The position numbers and the translations under genes were made by a program. A DNA stretch of 64,000 bases, from assembly GCA_019914945.1 (NCBI GenBank), contig CM034102.1:7181501-7245500 (forward strand), written 5' to 3'. The number at the start of each line of letters is the position of its first letter. Positions within the stretch are counted from its first letter, which is position 1. The DNA comes from Typha latifolia. Taxonomy: Eukaryota > Streptophyta > Magnoliopsida > Poales > Typhaceae. Shown piece by piece: positions 33,486 to 45,772 of this stretch. Below the pieces are notes generated by a model. The model saw only the letters and a program-made list of their open reading frames with translations, was not told the DNA's origin and did not search any database.

Positions 33486-34149
33486 CATCCCCCTTGTATT
33501 GCAAGTCTGTAATGTGTTTGATGTGAAAAATATAAGTTTTAAGAAACTCAAACACAACATCCCCTTCCCCTCTTCCTTTAAAACTCACAAACTACATATT
33601 ACCTATTTTGTGATTCACTCTTCGTCTTTAAGGATTTTATAATCCGGCCACTTATTTTCTCTATAATGTTTATTTAGTACCCCGATTTAACTTAAATAAT
33701 ACCAAGAAAAGAGTATTTTATTATAATATATTAAATAATTTATAAAATACCTATATTACCCTTGTTTTTTTTATTCTCTCATTCTCTTCCATCTTCTCTA
33801 TCATCACTGTTTCATCAAGCCCAAGACAAAGGTTTTGATTCCCAAATCGAAGTCAGTCGAGATGCTTGACTGGCTCCATCTTCAATAGTGAACCCCTTGT
33901 CGAAGCAATGATAGGTAGAAAAAGAGGAGGAGATTAGGGGAAGATGAATGCATAGATGGGTAAAGAGAAGGGGAAGGGAGTGGTGGAGATATTTAATAAT
34001 TTTATTAATGTTAGTTAGTCTAAATAATATTAGGGTGTTAAGTAAAAATTATAGAAAACGGAGTCAAATAAAACAATTCTCAAAGATGGGTGTGAATTAC
34101 AATATAAGTAAAAATATAAGGTGTGATTTATAAAATTTTTTAAAAGAGA
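33486..34149. other. Unassigned AT-rich stretch
   Basis: No gene or clear repeat is visible. The 61-codon frame at 33,948 is unsupported. Confidence 0.35.
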
Positions 34150-34690
34150 AAAATTGTGTGAACGTGCTAGTCATGTGTGCATGACTTATTAACCCCCAAT
34201 TTACTTTCCTTTCTTCTTCTCTCTCTTCGTATACTGGGTTCTAAGTATTTTTTTCCTATTAATGAACTTTTACAATAGAATAAAAGAATCTTCTTCTATT
34301 TTTCTATTGTGAAACTTTCCTCCTTCCCCCACCCTATAGCCCCTTTTTCCAAAAATTTCCTCACTGTGCCATTGTCGGTATCGGAGTGCCACCGGAGCCT
34401 ATTGATTACACAACCCAAATTGCTGGTGGGTCTCTTACAACCCCAATAAGTTAATTTTAGTTTAATTGCATCTTTAGTTCTTTTCCCCTTGCTTTCCTAT
34501 TTCTTGATTTCATTGAGAAATTAGTCGGTCGATGATCGAGTGTCACCCCACACTGCCCAAGGAAGTTTCCCCTTGATATCGTCTTTCATTTGGTGCTCTT
34601 CTTAGGTATTCGAGGCGTTCGGTGGAGGCTACACCCCATAACCTTTCGTCGCCATCCTTTAGTGTAACAGTCGCCACCACATACACATCC
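34150..34690 (+). repeat. Repeat F copy
   Basis: A stretch near 34,600-34,660 (GGTGGAGGCTACACCCC and flanks) matches the reverse complement of 45,265-45,330, and the CT-rich part before it parallels 45,440-45,660 reversed. Non-coding; probably an LTR portion. Confidence 0.4.
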
Positions 34691-35789
34691 CTTTGGCATG
34701 AGTAGAACCCACATGATTTTCACGTCACCTGTTGATCAATATTTTAACACAATAAATAGGAGAAAACCTCACATTTCTAAAAATAATGCAAACAAAATAA
34801 GCACATAATATCATAGGCCATAACAAGCCCCAAAATACATATTCATAAATAGACGCAATTGCCTAATCCAACATTATTTACATGGATAAAATATATAAAA
34901 GAAATTATAAATCAGTCTTCACCGAATCTTTCATGGGCTCAGGGTTATCTATTGACTAAAAATTATTTTCACCAAAAGATGGTGAGCATAAAACTCAGTT
35001 AAGTAACTACTTATACAATCTAAAAATAGTATAAATTACGATGCAATAATAAGTAAATATAAATATGTCATCATGATCAAAATCAATGTATTAGTACTAC
35101 ATACTCATCATGTTTATCTAATACGCACATACATTAGCAATCTACAATATGACGTGCATCAATCTAAACTATCAGGTCCTCAAACTCAAGTTCACACCAA
35201 GCTTCGCCCATAGGCTATGTCAATATTATACAATAAGATACACATCCTTTCAGATTATCTAGTCTTCAACTCAAGCTCATACAGAGCCACACCGAAAGGT
35301 CACATTAATACTCACGTCCGACCACACAAATACCCCCAAGAGAGGGTAGATCATAGCGATAACTCGTCAGCCCATCACTCGACAAATAGCATGATCGATT
35401 GTCCACCACTGCAGACTAAGGACCTTAGTCGTATGCCCATATCACGAGTGAGTATCACACATTAATATTACCATCTGAGTCCTCGACTCCACATCATTGC
35501 ACCACCATACAAAAAACTTATGAGCCATCACTCACAAACACCCTAATCTAGCATCATTAGATACCGCTAAGTCTATGTCATCCTACCCTTCTCTCTCTTA
35601 CTTATATACCCTAAAGGGTACGTCTATCGATAGTAAATCATCAATTTTTTAGCGAAATGATTGTCTGATTGTCTATGATCAACAAACTAAGACCTCAAGC
35701 ATGGGTCATAATATATAAATATAATAGATATCGTTGGTCCCTAATCCTAGCTGGGGAGATGTTGGGTACTATCAATAATGGTAGTACAC
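34691..35789 (-). repeat. Repeat D copy (reverse orientation)
   Basis: The reverse complement of about 35,220-35,760 matches repeat D at 4,560-4,939 plus 10,556-10,690. This comparison demonstrates the family A insertion there. The part 34,970-35,010 (AAGATGGTGAGCATAAAACTC) is of a kind common in long plant gypsy LTRs. No open reading frame is supported. Confidence 0.6.
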
Positions 35790-36095
35790 GTGTGCTATAG
35801 TGTTGGGTACTATTAACAACCTATCCTTAAAAAAAAAGAAACTTGTTATGGGCATGACGTGGCCAACCACAGTGTGGCCGACCTCGTGCCCATGCAAATG
35901 GGTGCAACATGGGGGTGCCACGCACCGTCTAGCGCCGCCGCAGCCGCCGCCAACCCCCCACCGCCTCTCTCCCCCCCTCTATATCTCTCTTCCTCTCTCT
36001 CTCTTTTTCGGTCTCTCTCTCTCCCCCCCTCCCCCCCTCTATCGACATCAGCCTGCAACCACCGCCGCCTCCAGTGACGCAGTGAGCCTCCTCCC

Positions 36096-36169
<74 letters not shown>

Positions 36170-37350
36170 CGCTCGCTTACACTCTTGGGCTCGGGCTCAC
36201 CGGAGCTGAGCCGCTAGTGAGAGGTCGGCCGTTGGCTGGCCACCAGTGATCGGTGCCCTCCCCGTCGGCGCCAAGTCCTCCTCCCTCCCTTCCTTTCTTT
36301 TCTTCTTCTCTTCTCTTCTTTTCCTTTCTTCTTTCTTCTTCCTCGGTTCCTCTTTCATTGATGCTATAGTGTTGGGCTTGACCTAGCATTGTAGTAGAGC
36401 TCGAGCCCAGCACTGTAGCAGTTCTTTTAACTTTTTTCCCTCTTATTTCTTTTATGTTAATTAAGGATTTTATGTTAACTAATGCTTTTAGTTTAATTAG
36501 GCAGTTAATTATATTGTTTTATATATATTCGGTGATATAATTATTAGTAAAATTAATGATTAATTATATTACAAACACTTATATATACCTATTATTTACA
36601 TATAAGCTTACTTGCATATGATAGATTAATACTTAGCTTCATTAATTATAGTTGTGAGATTTATAAATATATCCTAATATTCATTAGTTATATATATAGC
36701 TAGTTTGTCATTCTATTGGTTTAGTTATACTAGTTTGTATAGAATAAAATAATAGGCTCGTTTATTTATTTGCTAATCTCTTATATTATATAATTAAGAA
36801 ATAGTAAGAATGATAAATTAGTTGTAATTACATTTTTGCCTACACTTATATTCTGATGTATAATTAGACATATTTAGCCTTTTATTTTATAATTACATAT
36901 TTATACTATTTTACTAAACATAAAAGAGTAATCCTTTAATCTTATTTCATCACTAGCATTTTAATAATAATAGTATATTTATAACATTTAAACCTAATAA
37001 ATTATCATATTTTATATGAATTAATGCTAACCGGATAAACGACTCACTTCATACTACTTAAACATTTTCAGACTCCGAACCCCCTTTCTTGAGACCCTAG
37101 GGACCTTACTAGCAATGAGTGACAGTTGATCAATGAACGTGGGGGATACGTGTGTTGGGTTTTTTGATTAGATGTGAGTAGTCTTATCCCCTAAATATTT
37201 TTCTCAAATTATGATATATTATATAAATATGTATATGCATGTTTTGGCCTCCAACATGATTATATGACTTTATCTAGAGATGATTTCAGTCAAGCATATT
37301 TTATCATTCATTTGATTAGACTAATCTAGGATATGAGTATGCTGGTGATA
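35790..37350 (+). repeat. Repeat B copy 2, with (TC)n microsatellite
   Basis: Inverted relative to 16,421-17,960 and similar along its whole length. It contains a long (TC)n run at about 36,100-36,172 and GC-rich flanks. Long low-complexity reading frames here are products of the TC run and not genes. The order repeat D - repeat B suggests both are parts of one long LTR. Confidence 0.65.
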
Positions 37351-37737
37351 TATAGAGATGGTTAAAGATGATTATATTGTTATGACTTTGTGTCGATATA
37401 ATCTCTAGCATGACTATGCATGTGATAGACTAGCAAGGATATACATATGTTAGATATATGTTTAGAGATTGCATTGCATTATTTTCCTCTTGACTTTCTT
37501 ACCACCTAAATGACTTATTATAATACTAGATATACGCACGTGATATATCATATAGAAGGAAATGCATAAATCTCATTGATAGGAAAGTTGATAGAAAAAA
37601 TATGAGGGTACCCAAGTAGGTGCCAAGGTTATGGGTGCCTGGAGTGATGATTATGGTGGCTGATATACGATATCTCGTGGCCCATGTCTGAGGTCAGTTG
37701 AGTCTATGCGCATAAACAATCGGACACTTGTCATTCG
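37351..37737 (+). repeat. Host LTR-type repeat, left of TR-GAG element
   Basis: AT-rich non-coding sequence that continues repeat B and resumes at 41,249 after the gag-only element. It has words such as GAGGGTACCCAAGTAGGTGCC typical of long gypsy LTRs, but no second copy in the window proves this. Confidence 0.4.
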
Positions 37738-38366
37738 TGTTATGAACCAGATCTAGAATGATCCGTCCATACGATGATTATGAAAATTTAGGTGGTGGTA
37801 GCCTCACGAGATAGGGTTCGAATGGCTTTTGTTTCATGTCAATCGAATGTCTGATAGAAAAATATAATTAAAATAGTAGAGCAAGATCAGAACGAGGTAG
37901 AATAGTAAATATCCGACGTTGCAGTGGTCGCCGGAGGGTGGCGGACGGCCAAGGGTGGTGGTGAACGGCCGTATAGTAGGGTGGCTTCTGGAGGAAGATG
38001 GTGGCTAGGGTTTGAATGTGGAAAGGTTCTAGGGCTATGATCTATTCGTAGAATGGTAAAGACAATCTAACGGCTACGATAAAATGGTAAATGCGGCAAT
38101 AAAAAAATAAATAAACTCAATTAATTCTCAATGCTTGGATTATTAAAGCCCAGCCCTCTATATATAGAGGTAGGGTGCAATGAGTACTACTCGGACTAGC
38201 CCTAAAGGCTTATATTTAGACTAACCCTAAATACGACTCGAACTAGGACTTTTCTTAGAGGCTTACATGAGTTAATTAGACTTGCCTTAAGGGCTTACAT
38301 AAGCATGAATTAATTAAAAGATAAATAGACTTCACTCTACTTAACCCACGTGGTCGGATCGTAATA
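37738..38366 (-). repeat. 3' LTR of TR-GAG element (LTR E)
   Basis: Contains the 16-bp palindrome CCTCTATATATAGAGG (38,155-38,170), probably the TATA region. Same family as 40,602-41,248, 42,805-43,560 and 44,096-44,742. Confidence 0.85.
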
Positions 38367-38510
38367 ATCCACCATGTTTCTAACACCTTGTCCTCAAGGT
38401 GACTAGTCTCTCACGTCCTTGAACTCATACAACTTGTCATGCCAATCAGTGGATTCAGTTTCATCTTCCACGAGTCAGCCTAGGAACATGACATGGGCTG
38501 GTTAGCACTT

Positions 38511-40572
38511 GCATTTATGGCCGAGGGTAAATCGGTCATCACAGTAAAAACATAAGCCTTTTCTTCGGCGCTCTTCCAAGTCGCTGAGTACAAAGTGGCG
38601 TGTGATCATCTATCAGTTAGCCTAAGCCATTGGTGAAGGCTGAGTCAGGGCAGATGTCGTCTCTAGTGAGCCATGGGTTTGGTCCGTCTTTCTTCTCTCC
38701 TCCTTGTGGATCTGGTTCAGCTGATCCAACTTGAACTCCATTAGAACAGCTAAGGAAAAGGCTTCGTTAGAATAGTGGGCCTCAAAGCTTTGACCTCAGC
38801 CTAAATGTCAGGCCTGAGCCCACTAATGAAGGTACTCTTTAGGTCCGAGTCAAACCAGTTAGTGACTCGATCTCATATCTACTCAAACTCCTCTCGGTAA
38901 GCTTGAACTGTTGTTCACTAAGTCAACTTAGTCAACATGGCCAGAAAGTCCTCATACTAGGTCGAACCAAACTGAGCATAAATCGCTTCCACAAATTACT
39001 GTCAAGACTCGAATGGTCGAGTCCGCTCAGCCGACTGATACCACCTAATCGCCACGCCCTCCAACTGAAATAAGGCTAGCTGGACCTTCTTATGGTCGGG
39101 CGTGCCATGGTACGTGAAAAACTGCTCCACTAGATGGGTCCAGTCTAACGAGTCTCCTCTAGAGATTTTTAGGAAATCAAGCTTCACGATCCGAGCTTGG
39201 ATTCCAAAATGTGGTCTGTCATCGCGACCGAAGTGATCTCGAGGTCAAGGCTGGTCTCGTGGGTCATAGGCCCATGGGTTCAGCTCATGTCGCCTTCGGG
39301 CTGCACGTGGGTTCGATTCAATTTAATGACGCGGGCCCACCGGTTCATTCCACCATTCTTCTTCGGGCTCGTACTCATGCTTAGGGTCTTGTTCATGGGT
39401 TCCAAACTAGTTCGCACGATGTGGTCAAATCAATTCGCAAAAATTTGGCCTGCCTCAAAAAGCATGCGCATCATCTCCTTCATTCTAATAACCTAACCCT
39501 AACCCTAAGGCTAAATTTGGAATTCGACCTAGGAGCGTCGCCACAGGGTGCATGGGGGGCAGTGGTGACTGGGTTCAGTCGGGGGTCGCCGGTAGTCGAC
39601 CCCTCGCTGGTCCTCGCAGTAATGAACAGTGGCGAGCGGCGAAGGGAGGCCGAACTCGACCTCGGGCTCGAGTTGGTGCAGGGGTGGCCATGGTGCGTCG
39701 CTGGCAGGTCCATCGACCCCCAGTGGTTGTGAAAGGGACTAGTGGCCCCATTGTAAGCGAGCAGCAGCAGCGGAACCACCCTAATGTAGGGATAGCTTCC
39801 TACGACTATGGCTATCGGGTTTGGCCACCCGACTGTCGTCGATGGCTATGGCGGCCACCACTGGCCAGCAGTCGGCCCAAGGAAGCTGGCCATGGCCGCC
39901 GGTGGACGTGGGAGCGTCGGACCCACGACCACCAGCCGCAGGTCTGCTCTAGTGTGAACCGCCATCCCTGGCGATCTTCCAACCGGCGCCGGCGCAAAAG
40001 GTGGCTTGAGCTCGGGTACGGGGTCCCATGGCAGGGGACCGGACGTGGTAGCGAGGCCGGGAGCGGCCAGATGGCCGCCAGTGGGACGCTAGGATTTTCA
40101 TCTCTAACTCCCACCATGAGTGGGGAAGAAGACTCGAGGACTGTCTCTGGCGGCTATTCTGACGCGATAGTGGGACTATGAGGATCTGTGGTGGTGGAGG
40201 GACCTCCACCAAGGCCAAAGGGAGGGTCGAAGCTACAGTTTTGGCTGGCTCATTCCCTCCCTCACGGCTTCTGTTTTCTTGCCACGAGTGGCCGAAATCT
40301 GTCGTGGTGGGCTGCATTGGAGGCACTAGTGGCACGGGGTGGCCAAGCTGAGTCAGGAGGGCTATCGTCAAGGCTTGAATAGCCTCCATGATGGATTTAG
40401 TGATCTCATTAGAAAAATCTTTAAAAATTGCCTTCACCCATGCCAGCCGCCCGTCGTCAATTGTTGGTGGTAGCGGCGGGGGCACTAGATCAACTCCCAT
40501 AGGAACAGAGATGAGATCATGATCCTCCATGATCGATCCCTCCTCGTTGGCCTTGGAACACATGTTAACCAT
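38511..40572 (-). pseudogene. Gag of TR-GAG element
   Basis: Minus strand from ATG at 40,572. N-terminal part (to about 39,949) is a low-homology region with a WVKAIFKDFSNEITKSIMEA helix. The middle is GC-rich and frameshifted. The capsid-type segment at 39,187-39,002 (KLDFLKISRGDSLDWTHLVE, later FQLEGVAIRWYQ) continues with stops to about 38,760, and the zinc knuckle C-x2-C...GHKC lies at 38,511-38,552. Stops after the knuckle lead straight to the polypurine tract. At least three interruptions mean it is no longer translatable as one protein. Family role: particle assembly and RNA packaging. Confidence 0.75.
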
Positions 40573-40588
40573 CTTTTGAGGAACGTCC

Positions 40589-40600
40589 GCTCTGATACCA
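40589..40600 (-). other. Primer-binding site, TR-GAG element
   Basis: Reverse complement is TGGTATCAGAGC, a perfect match to the plant initiator tRNA-Met site, one base from the LTR. Confidence 0.9.
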
Positions 40601-40601
40601 A

Positions 40602-41248
40602 TGTTACGAACCAGATTTAAAATGATCTATCCATAGGATGATTATGAAATTTTAGGTGGGTAGCCTCACGAAATAGGGTTCTAATGGCTTTTGTTTGACA
40701 TCAATCGGATGTCTGGATGGAAAAATATAATTAAAATAGTGTAGCAGGGTCAGAACGAGACAGAATAGTAAATATTCGACGTTGCGACGGTCGTCAAAGG
40801 GTGGCGGACGGCCAAGGGTGGTGGTGAACGGTCGTATAGTAGGGTGGCCTCTGGAGGAAGATGGTGGCTAGGATATGAAGGTGAAAAGATTCTAGGGCTA
40901 TGATCTATTCGTAGAAAGGTAAAGACGATCTAACGACTACGATAAAATGGTAAATGCCCTAATAAGAAAATAACTAAACTCAATTAATTCTCAATGCTTA
41001 TATTATTAAAGCCCAGCCCTCTATATACAGAGGTGGGGTACAATGAGTCATACTCGGACTAGCCCTAAAGGCATATATGACTCAAACTAGTACTTGTCTT
41101 AGAGTAATTCTAAATATGAGTCGAACTAGGACTTGCTTTAGAGGCTTAATGACTTAATTAGACTTTCCTTAAGGGCTTACATAAGCATGAATCAATTAAA
41201 ATATAAATAGACTTGACTCGACTTTACCCACGTGGTCGAATTGTAACA
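40602..41248 (-). repeat. 5' LTR of TR-GAG element (LTR E)
   Basis: Pairs with 37,738-38,366. Near-identical blocks (GGTGGCGGACGGCCAAGGGT, GATCTATTCGTAGAA) alternate with short indels. TATA region near 41,022 reads CCTCTATATACAGAGG. Confidence 0.85.
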
Positions 41249-42804
41249 ATTCGCTAGGGCATGGGTGTGGCGAGTTACCCTTATGTGATTTCTATTAACT
41301 AGAGCGGGTACCCGATCTGGATGGATTTTGATATACCTTTAGCGTATAGTATGGTATGATTATGACTGAAATACCTTTAGTGTATGGCAAGGTATGCTTT
41401 GAGCCTATAGATAGAATATTGAGATCAAATACTGGGTATTGATTATGCACAGTGGTCTAGTATGATGATATTATACTGAGATGTCGATGATGATGGTGAT
41501 ATTGAGAAATGCATATGATTTTATTATCATATGATATACCTGATTTTCAAGTGGTCATTATGCACTATATGTGAGTGCATTTGGTATCATATGTGTCATA
41601 TTGAGAAAGTTATGATGATGGTAAGACATGGAGATATATTTATTCATTGTTGAGAATTATATACTTTTACCAATTATGATATAATATCTACCTTTCATTT
41701 ATGTATTATTGAGGACATATTCATATACTCATTCATGACATGATTTTCTTTCTGATTTATATTATTCAATACATGATTTACTCTCTGTTTGACATCACTA
41801 ACTCAGGGTAAGGTCTATTTACTGAGTATTTTCCTCATGACATAACTTCCTAGATATTATGGTACATGATAGCGACTTGAGATATCCTGAGGAGATATTT
41901 TTAAATTAAAGATGAGGTAAGCTATAGACATGAGATGGTATAGAAGATAGTTTATCCAGATATTGAGTTGTACCATTATTTGATATTTGTACTCCATTGT
42001 ATAGACGATGATTTATATAATATAGGTCGGATTATACTATATTCATGTATTAGTGATTTTAGTTATATCTTGATAGTTTGTCGTAGCCTGTGTGGGCCAT
42101 GTAGATTATATAGCTGTCTAGTATGGTTGTTGTGAGCTTGGATATTCATATATGAACAAGTTTATTTGGTTGATAGTATGATTGATCTTTGAGATGGATT
42201 ATGTTGAGTATATGTGTATCTGTGCGTAACGGGCCCGCCCGACCTGTTGCATGTGCCATGTGTGCCGTGTGGGCGCGTGGACATGCACATGCCTGTGCCG
42301 AGCAGGGGAGTTACACTAGTGGCATGATATTATACCGCATAAATAAACATAATAGAACAATCATCATTATCATTTATTACATGTTATCATGCATAATCAC
42401 GCCTATAAATATGCGTAGTGTCATGATATGTGTAATTACGTCTAGCAGTAGATAAAATTAGCATGCACCACATGCATTACAATAATAGGTACATAACTAC
42501 ACATGCATGAGTGAATGCAATGATGCTAGAAAGTAAGACAACTAATTTTCTACACTACTCCTAGACTACGACTACAAACTAAGAAAGAAGGGCACTAGGT
42601 TGGGCTGTACCCCAACCCCCCAACCCAAAATGCGCTAAGCTACAGTGCAACCCACAACCTAAAATGGATTGGGTTGCAGCCCAAATTACTACTTGGGTTG
42701 GGCCACCCCTAACCCAAGTCCACAACCTTAGGCTAGGTTGCATCCAAGCCACACTTGAGTTGGGCTCAGCCGAACCAAAGTCTAAATTGGGTTAGGCCTA
42801 TTAA
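41249..42804 (+). repeat. Host LTR-type repeat, right of TR-GAG element
   Basis: AT-rich, with CTAACTCAGGGTAAGGTC-like and TTTACTGAGTATTTTCCTC words (41,805-41,840) typical of long plant gypsy LTRs, a GC-rich spot at 42,225-42,310, and CCCAAC(C)C-rich tandem words at 42,600-42,800 resembling 47,160-47,400. No supported gene. Confidence 0.45.
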
Positions 42805-43560
42805 GAAGCAGATCTAGACCAATCCAGATGTAAGAAATTATAAAAATTTAAATAGTAGTAGTCTCAGAAGTTAAGGTTTTAATAGTTTTAGTTTCATGTA
42901 AATTGGAGGTCGAGATGAAAAGATATATATAAAATATAGAGAAAGGTCAAAACATGATAAATTGATAAATATATGACGTTGGGGCGATCGTCGAAGGGTG
43001 GTGGATTGCTAAGAATAGTGGTGGACGGCCAAATATTAGGTGATCGCTAGAGGTTCTGGTGGCTATGGGTTAGAGATAGAATTATGGTTCTAAGTTAGAT
43101 TTACTCCTAGAAAAATAAACAACTATGATTAATTTACTAACTCCTAGATTATTTTACTCTTATTCCTAAGATAGTCTAAGGCTAAGACATAATTCTTAAT
43201 TCTTTATTAGATGCTTGGATGAAAAATAAAAGAAACTCAGCCCCTCTATATATAGAGGTCGGATACAATGAGTCCTACTCGGACTTAGCCATAAACGATT
43301 ATACGACTCAAACTAGGACTTGTCGTAAAAGCTTACATGACTTAATTAAACTTGCCTTAGTGGCATATGTGACTTAATTGAACTTACCTTAGTTGCTTAC
43401 ATGACTTAACTAAAATTGTCTTAGGGGTTTATATGATATAACTAAACTTGCCTTAAGGGCTTACATAAAAGATAATATAAATTATTTAAAAGATAAATAA
43501 ACTTGATCCATCGAGCCCAATGTCAACTTGATGTAATCTGATCTGACCCGGTTCACATCA
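42805..43560 (-). repeat. LTR E copy, minus
   Basis: Same family as the TR-GAG LTRs (ATATGACGTTGGGGCGATCG, CCTCTATATATAGAGG at about 43,244). It is longer because of extra repeats of a GGC(A/T)TA(C/T)ATGACTTAA-type unit (43,320-43,470). A polypurine tract follows at 43,561-43,600 (minus), so it is a 3' LTR. Confidence 0.7.
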
Positions 43561-44095
43561 ATCCACCACGCTTTCACCACCTTGTCCTCAAGAAGTCCAG
43601 GGTGGTTTCCATACCTTCCGTCGCTCTCGAACAACATGTCATCGATCTCCATGTGGGTCTCATTTGTCACATCCCCATAGTGGGTTCTGCTCTAGGGCCC
43701 ACTTGTTTGAGTCATAGTTTGCCCTAATTATAGGTGGTTCGGGCCAAATCCTAGCCACTAGTGGTTTGAGCCAAGGTTTTAGTGCATGCGGTTTAGGTCA
43801 TGACTTAGGTGTGGGTGGTCCAAGGAAGGTGCTGGCGATGGTGGCTTGGACCAAAACTGTCTAGATCATCATTGGCAAAAAAACTCGGGTTTTGACCTTT
43901 ATTTTCCACCACGGCTAAGGAAGATGATGATGGGATAGTCGCTAAGGGCTACCTCAGCATCACGTCGGTGGTGAAAATGGTTTGCAGAGATGGTAGGATC
44001 TTCATCGCGACCGGAGGTGGTGCTTTGGTTGTAGTTCATGTCGTAGGGAGGTTGGTTCCACATTAATTGATGGTGCTAGCGGTGTAGGGGGGGTT
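43561..44095 (-). pseudogene. 3' internal remnant of LTR E element
   Basis: Begins with the polypurine tract; minus-strand sequence near 43,590-43,670 encodes a short acidic tail (EIDDMLFE...) resembling the end of the TR-GAG interior. The rest has no diagnostic words. Cut off at 44,095 by the next, opposite LTR. Confidence 0.45.
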
Positions 44096-44742
44096 GTTGC
44101 GTCGAGTCTATTTATCTTTTAATTAATTTATATTTATCTCTTATGTAAGCACTTAAGGCAAGTCTAGTTATGTCATATAACTTACTAAGGCAAGTTCGTA
44201 CGCTACTAAGGCAAGTTTAATTAAGTCATGTAAGTCTTTAAGACTAAGTCTCAAAGGACTCATTGTACCCGACCTCTATATATGGAGAGGCTAAGCTTCT
44301 TTGTTTATTCAATCAAGCATCTAATGAATAATTAGGAATTATGTTTTAGTCATAGACTATCTTAGGAGTTAGAGTAAAAGTTAGATAACCTAGGAGTAAA
44401 AGTAAATTAATCATAGTCATTCATTTTTCTATGAGTAGATTTAATTTAGAACCCTAATTCTACCTCCAACCTATAGCCACCATCACCTCTAGCAACCACC
44501 CTACTATACACCGTCCACCACTACCCTTGGTCATCCACCATCGTCTAACGACTGTCGCAACATCAAATACTGATCATTTTATCCCATTCTAACCTTCCTC
44601 TACTATTTTATTTATATCTTTTTATTTCGTCCTCCGATTTATAAGAAACTAAAACTATTAGAGCTCTAACTTTCGAGACTACCACCACCTAAATTTTCAT
44701 AATTTTCTTATGTCTGGATTAATCTAGATCTAGTTTGTAACA
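44096..44742 (+). repeat. LTR E copy, plus
   Basis: Inverted relative to 42,805-43,560. Has the ACTAAGGCAAGT repeats, TATA region CCTCTATATATGGAGAGG (about 44,273), and ends TTTGTAACA before a primer site. Its first bases are lost. Confidence 0.75.
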
Positions 44743-44743
44743 T

Positions 44744-45040
44744 TGGTATCAAAGTCAACGTTCCTCAAACAATAGTAAAAATATAATCCAAAGCTAGCCC
44801 AGGAGAGATCACAGCCATGGAGAACCAATAACTCATCTCCATCCAAGTGGAGGTTTCCTCGGTACCACTAGCAATTGCCGATGATGAACCACCCGCATAG
44901 ACAAAGACATTCTTTAAGGAATTTTCTAAGGAGTTTGCTAGATCCTATGCGAAGAGCACTGAGAGGATAGAAAAGACTATTCAAGCCTTGGTAGCAGCCC
45001 TCCTTACCCAACACCACCCTCTGATGACCACCACAATGTT
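44744..45040 (+). pseudogene. Primer site and gag start, LTR E element
   Basis: TGGTATCAAAGT (44,744-44,755) follows the LTR. From ATG 44,817 the frame encodes a FFKEFSKEFARSYAKSTERI helix (after two stops) like the N-terminus of the TR-GAG gag at 40,450. It ends abruptly at about 45,045 where another LTR E piece begins. Confidence 0.6.
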
Positions 45041-45045
45041 GAATA

Positions 45046-45232
45046 TTTACCGTTCTGCTCAGTTCTAACCTTGCTCCACTCTTTTATTTATATATTTTCA
45101 TCCTAACCTTCAATTTAAGTGAAACTAGAGCCATCACTAGAACCCTAACTCACGAGGCTACCACCATTTTAATTTTTGCAATTTTTTTACATTTGAATCG
45201 GTCTAGATATAGTTCATAATAGGGTCATACCT
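45046..45232 (+). repeat. LTR E 3' fragment
   Basis: Repeats the end of the preceding LTR (ATATTTACCGTTCTGC...GGCTACCACC...GATATAGTTCATAA), aligned with 44,562-44,742. The two may be the same LTR end duplicated around the gag piece. Confidence 0.65.
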
Positions 45233-45660
45233 ATGCTAGCACTAGCACTAGCACCGAGAGTCGGCAATAGGAGGCTACGGGGTGTAGCCTCCACCAAGAG
45301 CCTAGATTATCCTAGAAGAGTACCATACGATAGAGGATAACGTGGGGAAGCTCAACAGACTGGCATGATAAGGCATGAGGCCACTGGCCGAATTCCCGGT
45401 GAGACTTAAAGGAGGGAGATGCGAGTGGAAAAACACTAAATACATAATTAAACTAAATTAACTTCTCGCAGGCCATGGGGTCGACAAGCTCCATGAGCAC
45501 CTCGGCCTGGCAAGAAAAAGGGGGAAATGAGCTAATAAAGGCGAGGAGAAGGAAGGAAAAGAAAAAAAAGAAAAAAGAAAAAAGAAAATAGAGACAAGAG
45601 GAGGGAGGGAGGGAGATATGGAAGGGGCACACGTGCGCACAAATTTTCTTTTCAGGATGT
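45233..45660 (-). repeat. Repeat F copy (minus)
   Basis: Reverse complement shares GGTGGAGGCTACACCCCGTA and its flank with 34,600-34,660, and its purine-rich part corresponds to the CT-rich block at 540-650. Low-complexity frames here are not genes. Confidence 0.4.
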
Positions 45661-45772
45661 CACACTTGAGATTAATTTGGTTGCCCCATTTTGCGCGTGA
45701 TGAAAGTGTGATGTTGTTTTGTAGTGCCCTTGTGGCTTACGATGCCTGATGAGTTATCTCTATTAGGTTTTT

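Larger units (their letters stand above)
37738..41248 (-). mobile_element. Gag-only LTR retrotransposon (TR-GAG type), complete ends
   Basis: A 3,511-bp element with perfect 5-bp target duplication ATTCG (37,733-37,737 and 41,249-41,253), LTRs of 629 bp (37,738-38,366) and 647 bp (40,602-41,248), both starting TGTTAC/TGTTAT-type and ending with the inverse, a perfect 12-base tRNA-Met primer site (40,589-40,600, minus) and a polypurine tract. The 2.2-kb interior encodes only gag, ending in a zinc knuckle; the polypurine tract follows about 110 bp later and no protease, RT or integrase words are present. This is the layout of plant TR-GAG elements, which would be mobilised by enzymes of a related gypsy element. 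Confidence 0.9.

Noticed and set aside
35800..36249. 149-codon frame with Ser-Leu runs
   Set aside because: Encoded by the (TC)n microsatellite of repeat B copy 2; no domain.
39552..40181. 209-codon plus-strand frame
   Set aside because: It is antisense to the gag of the TR-GAG element in a GC-rich part; no family match.
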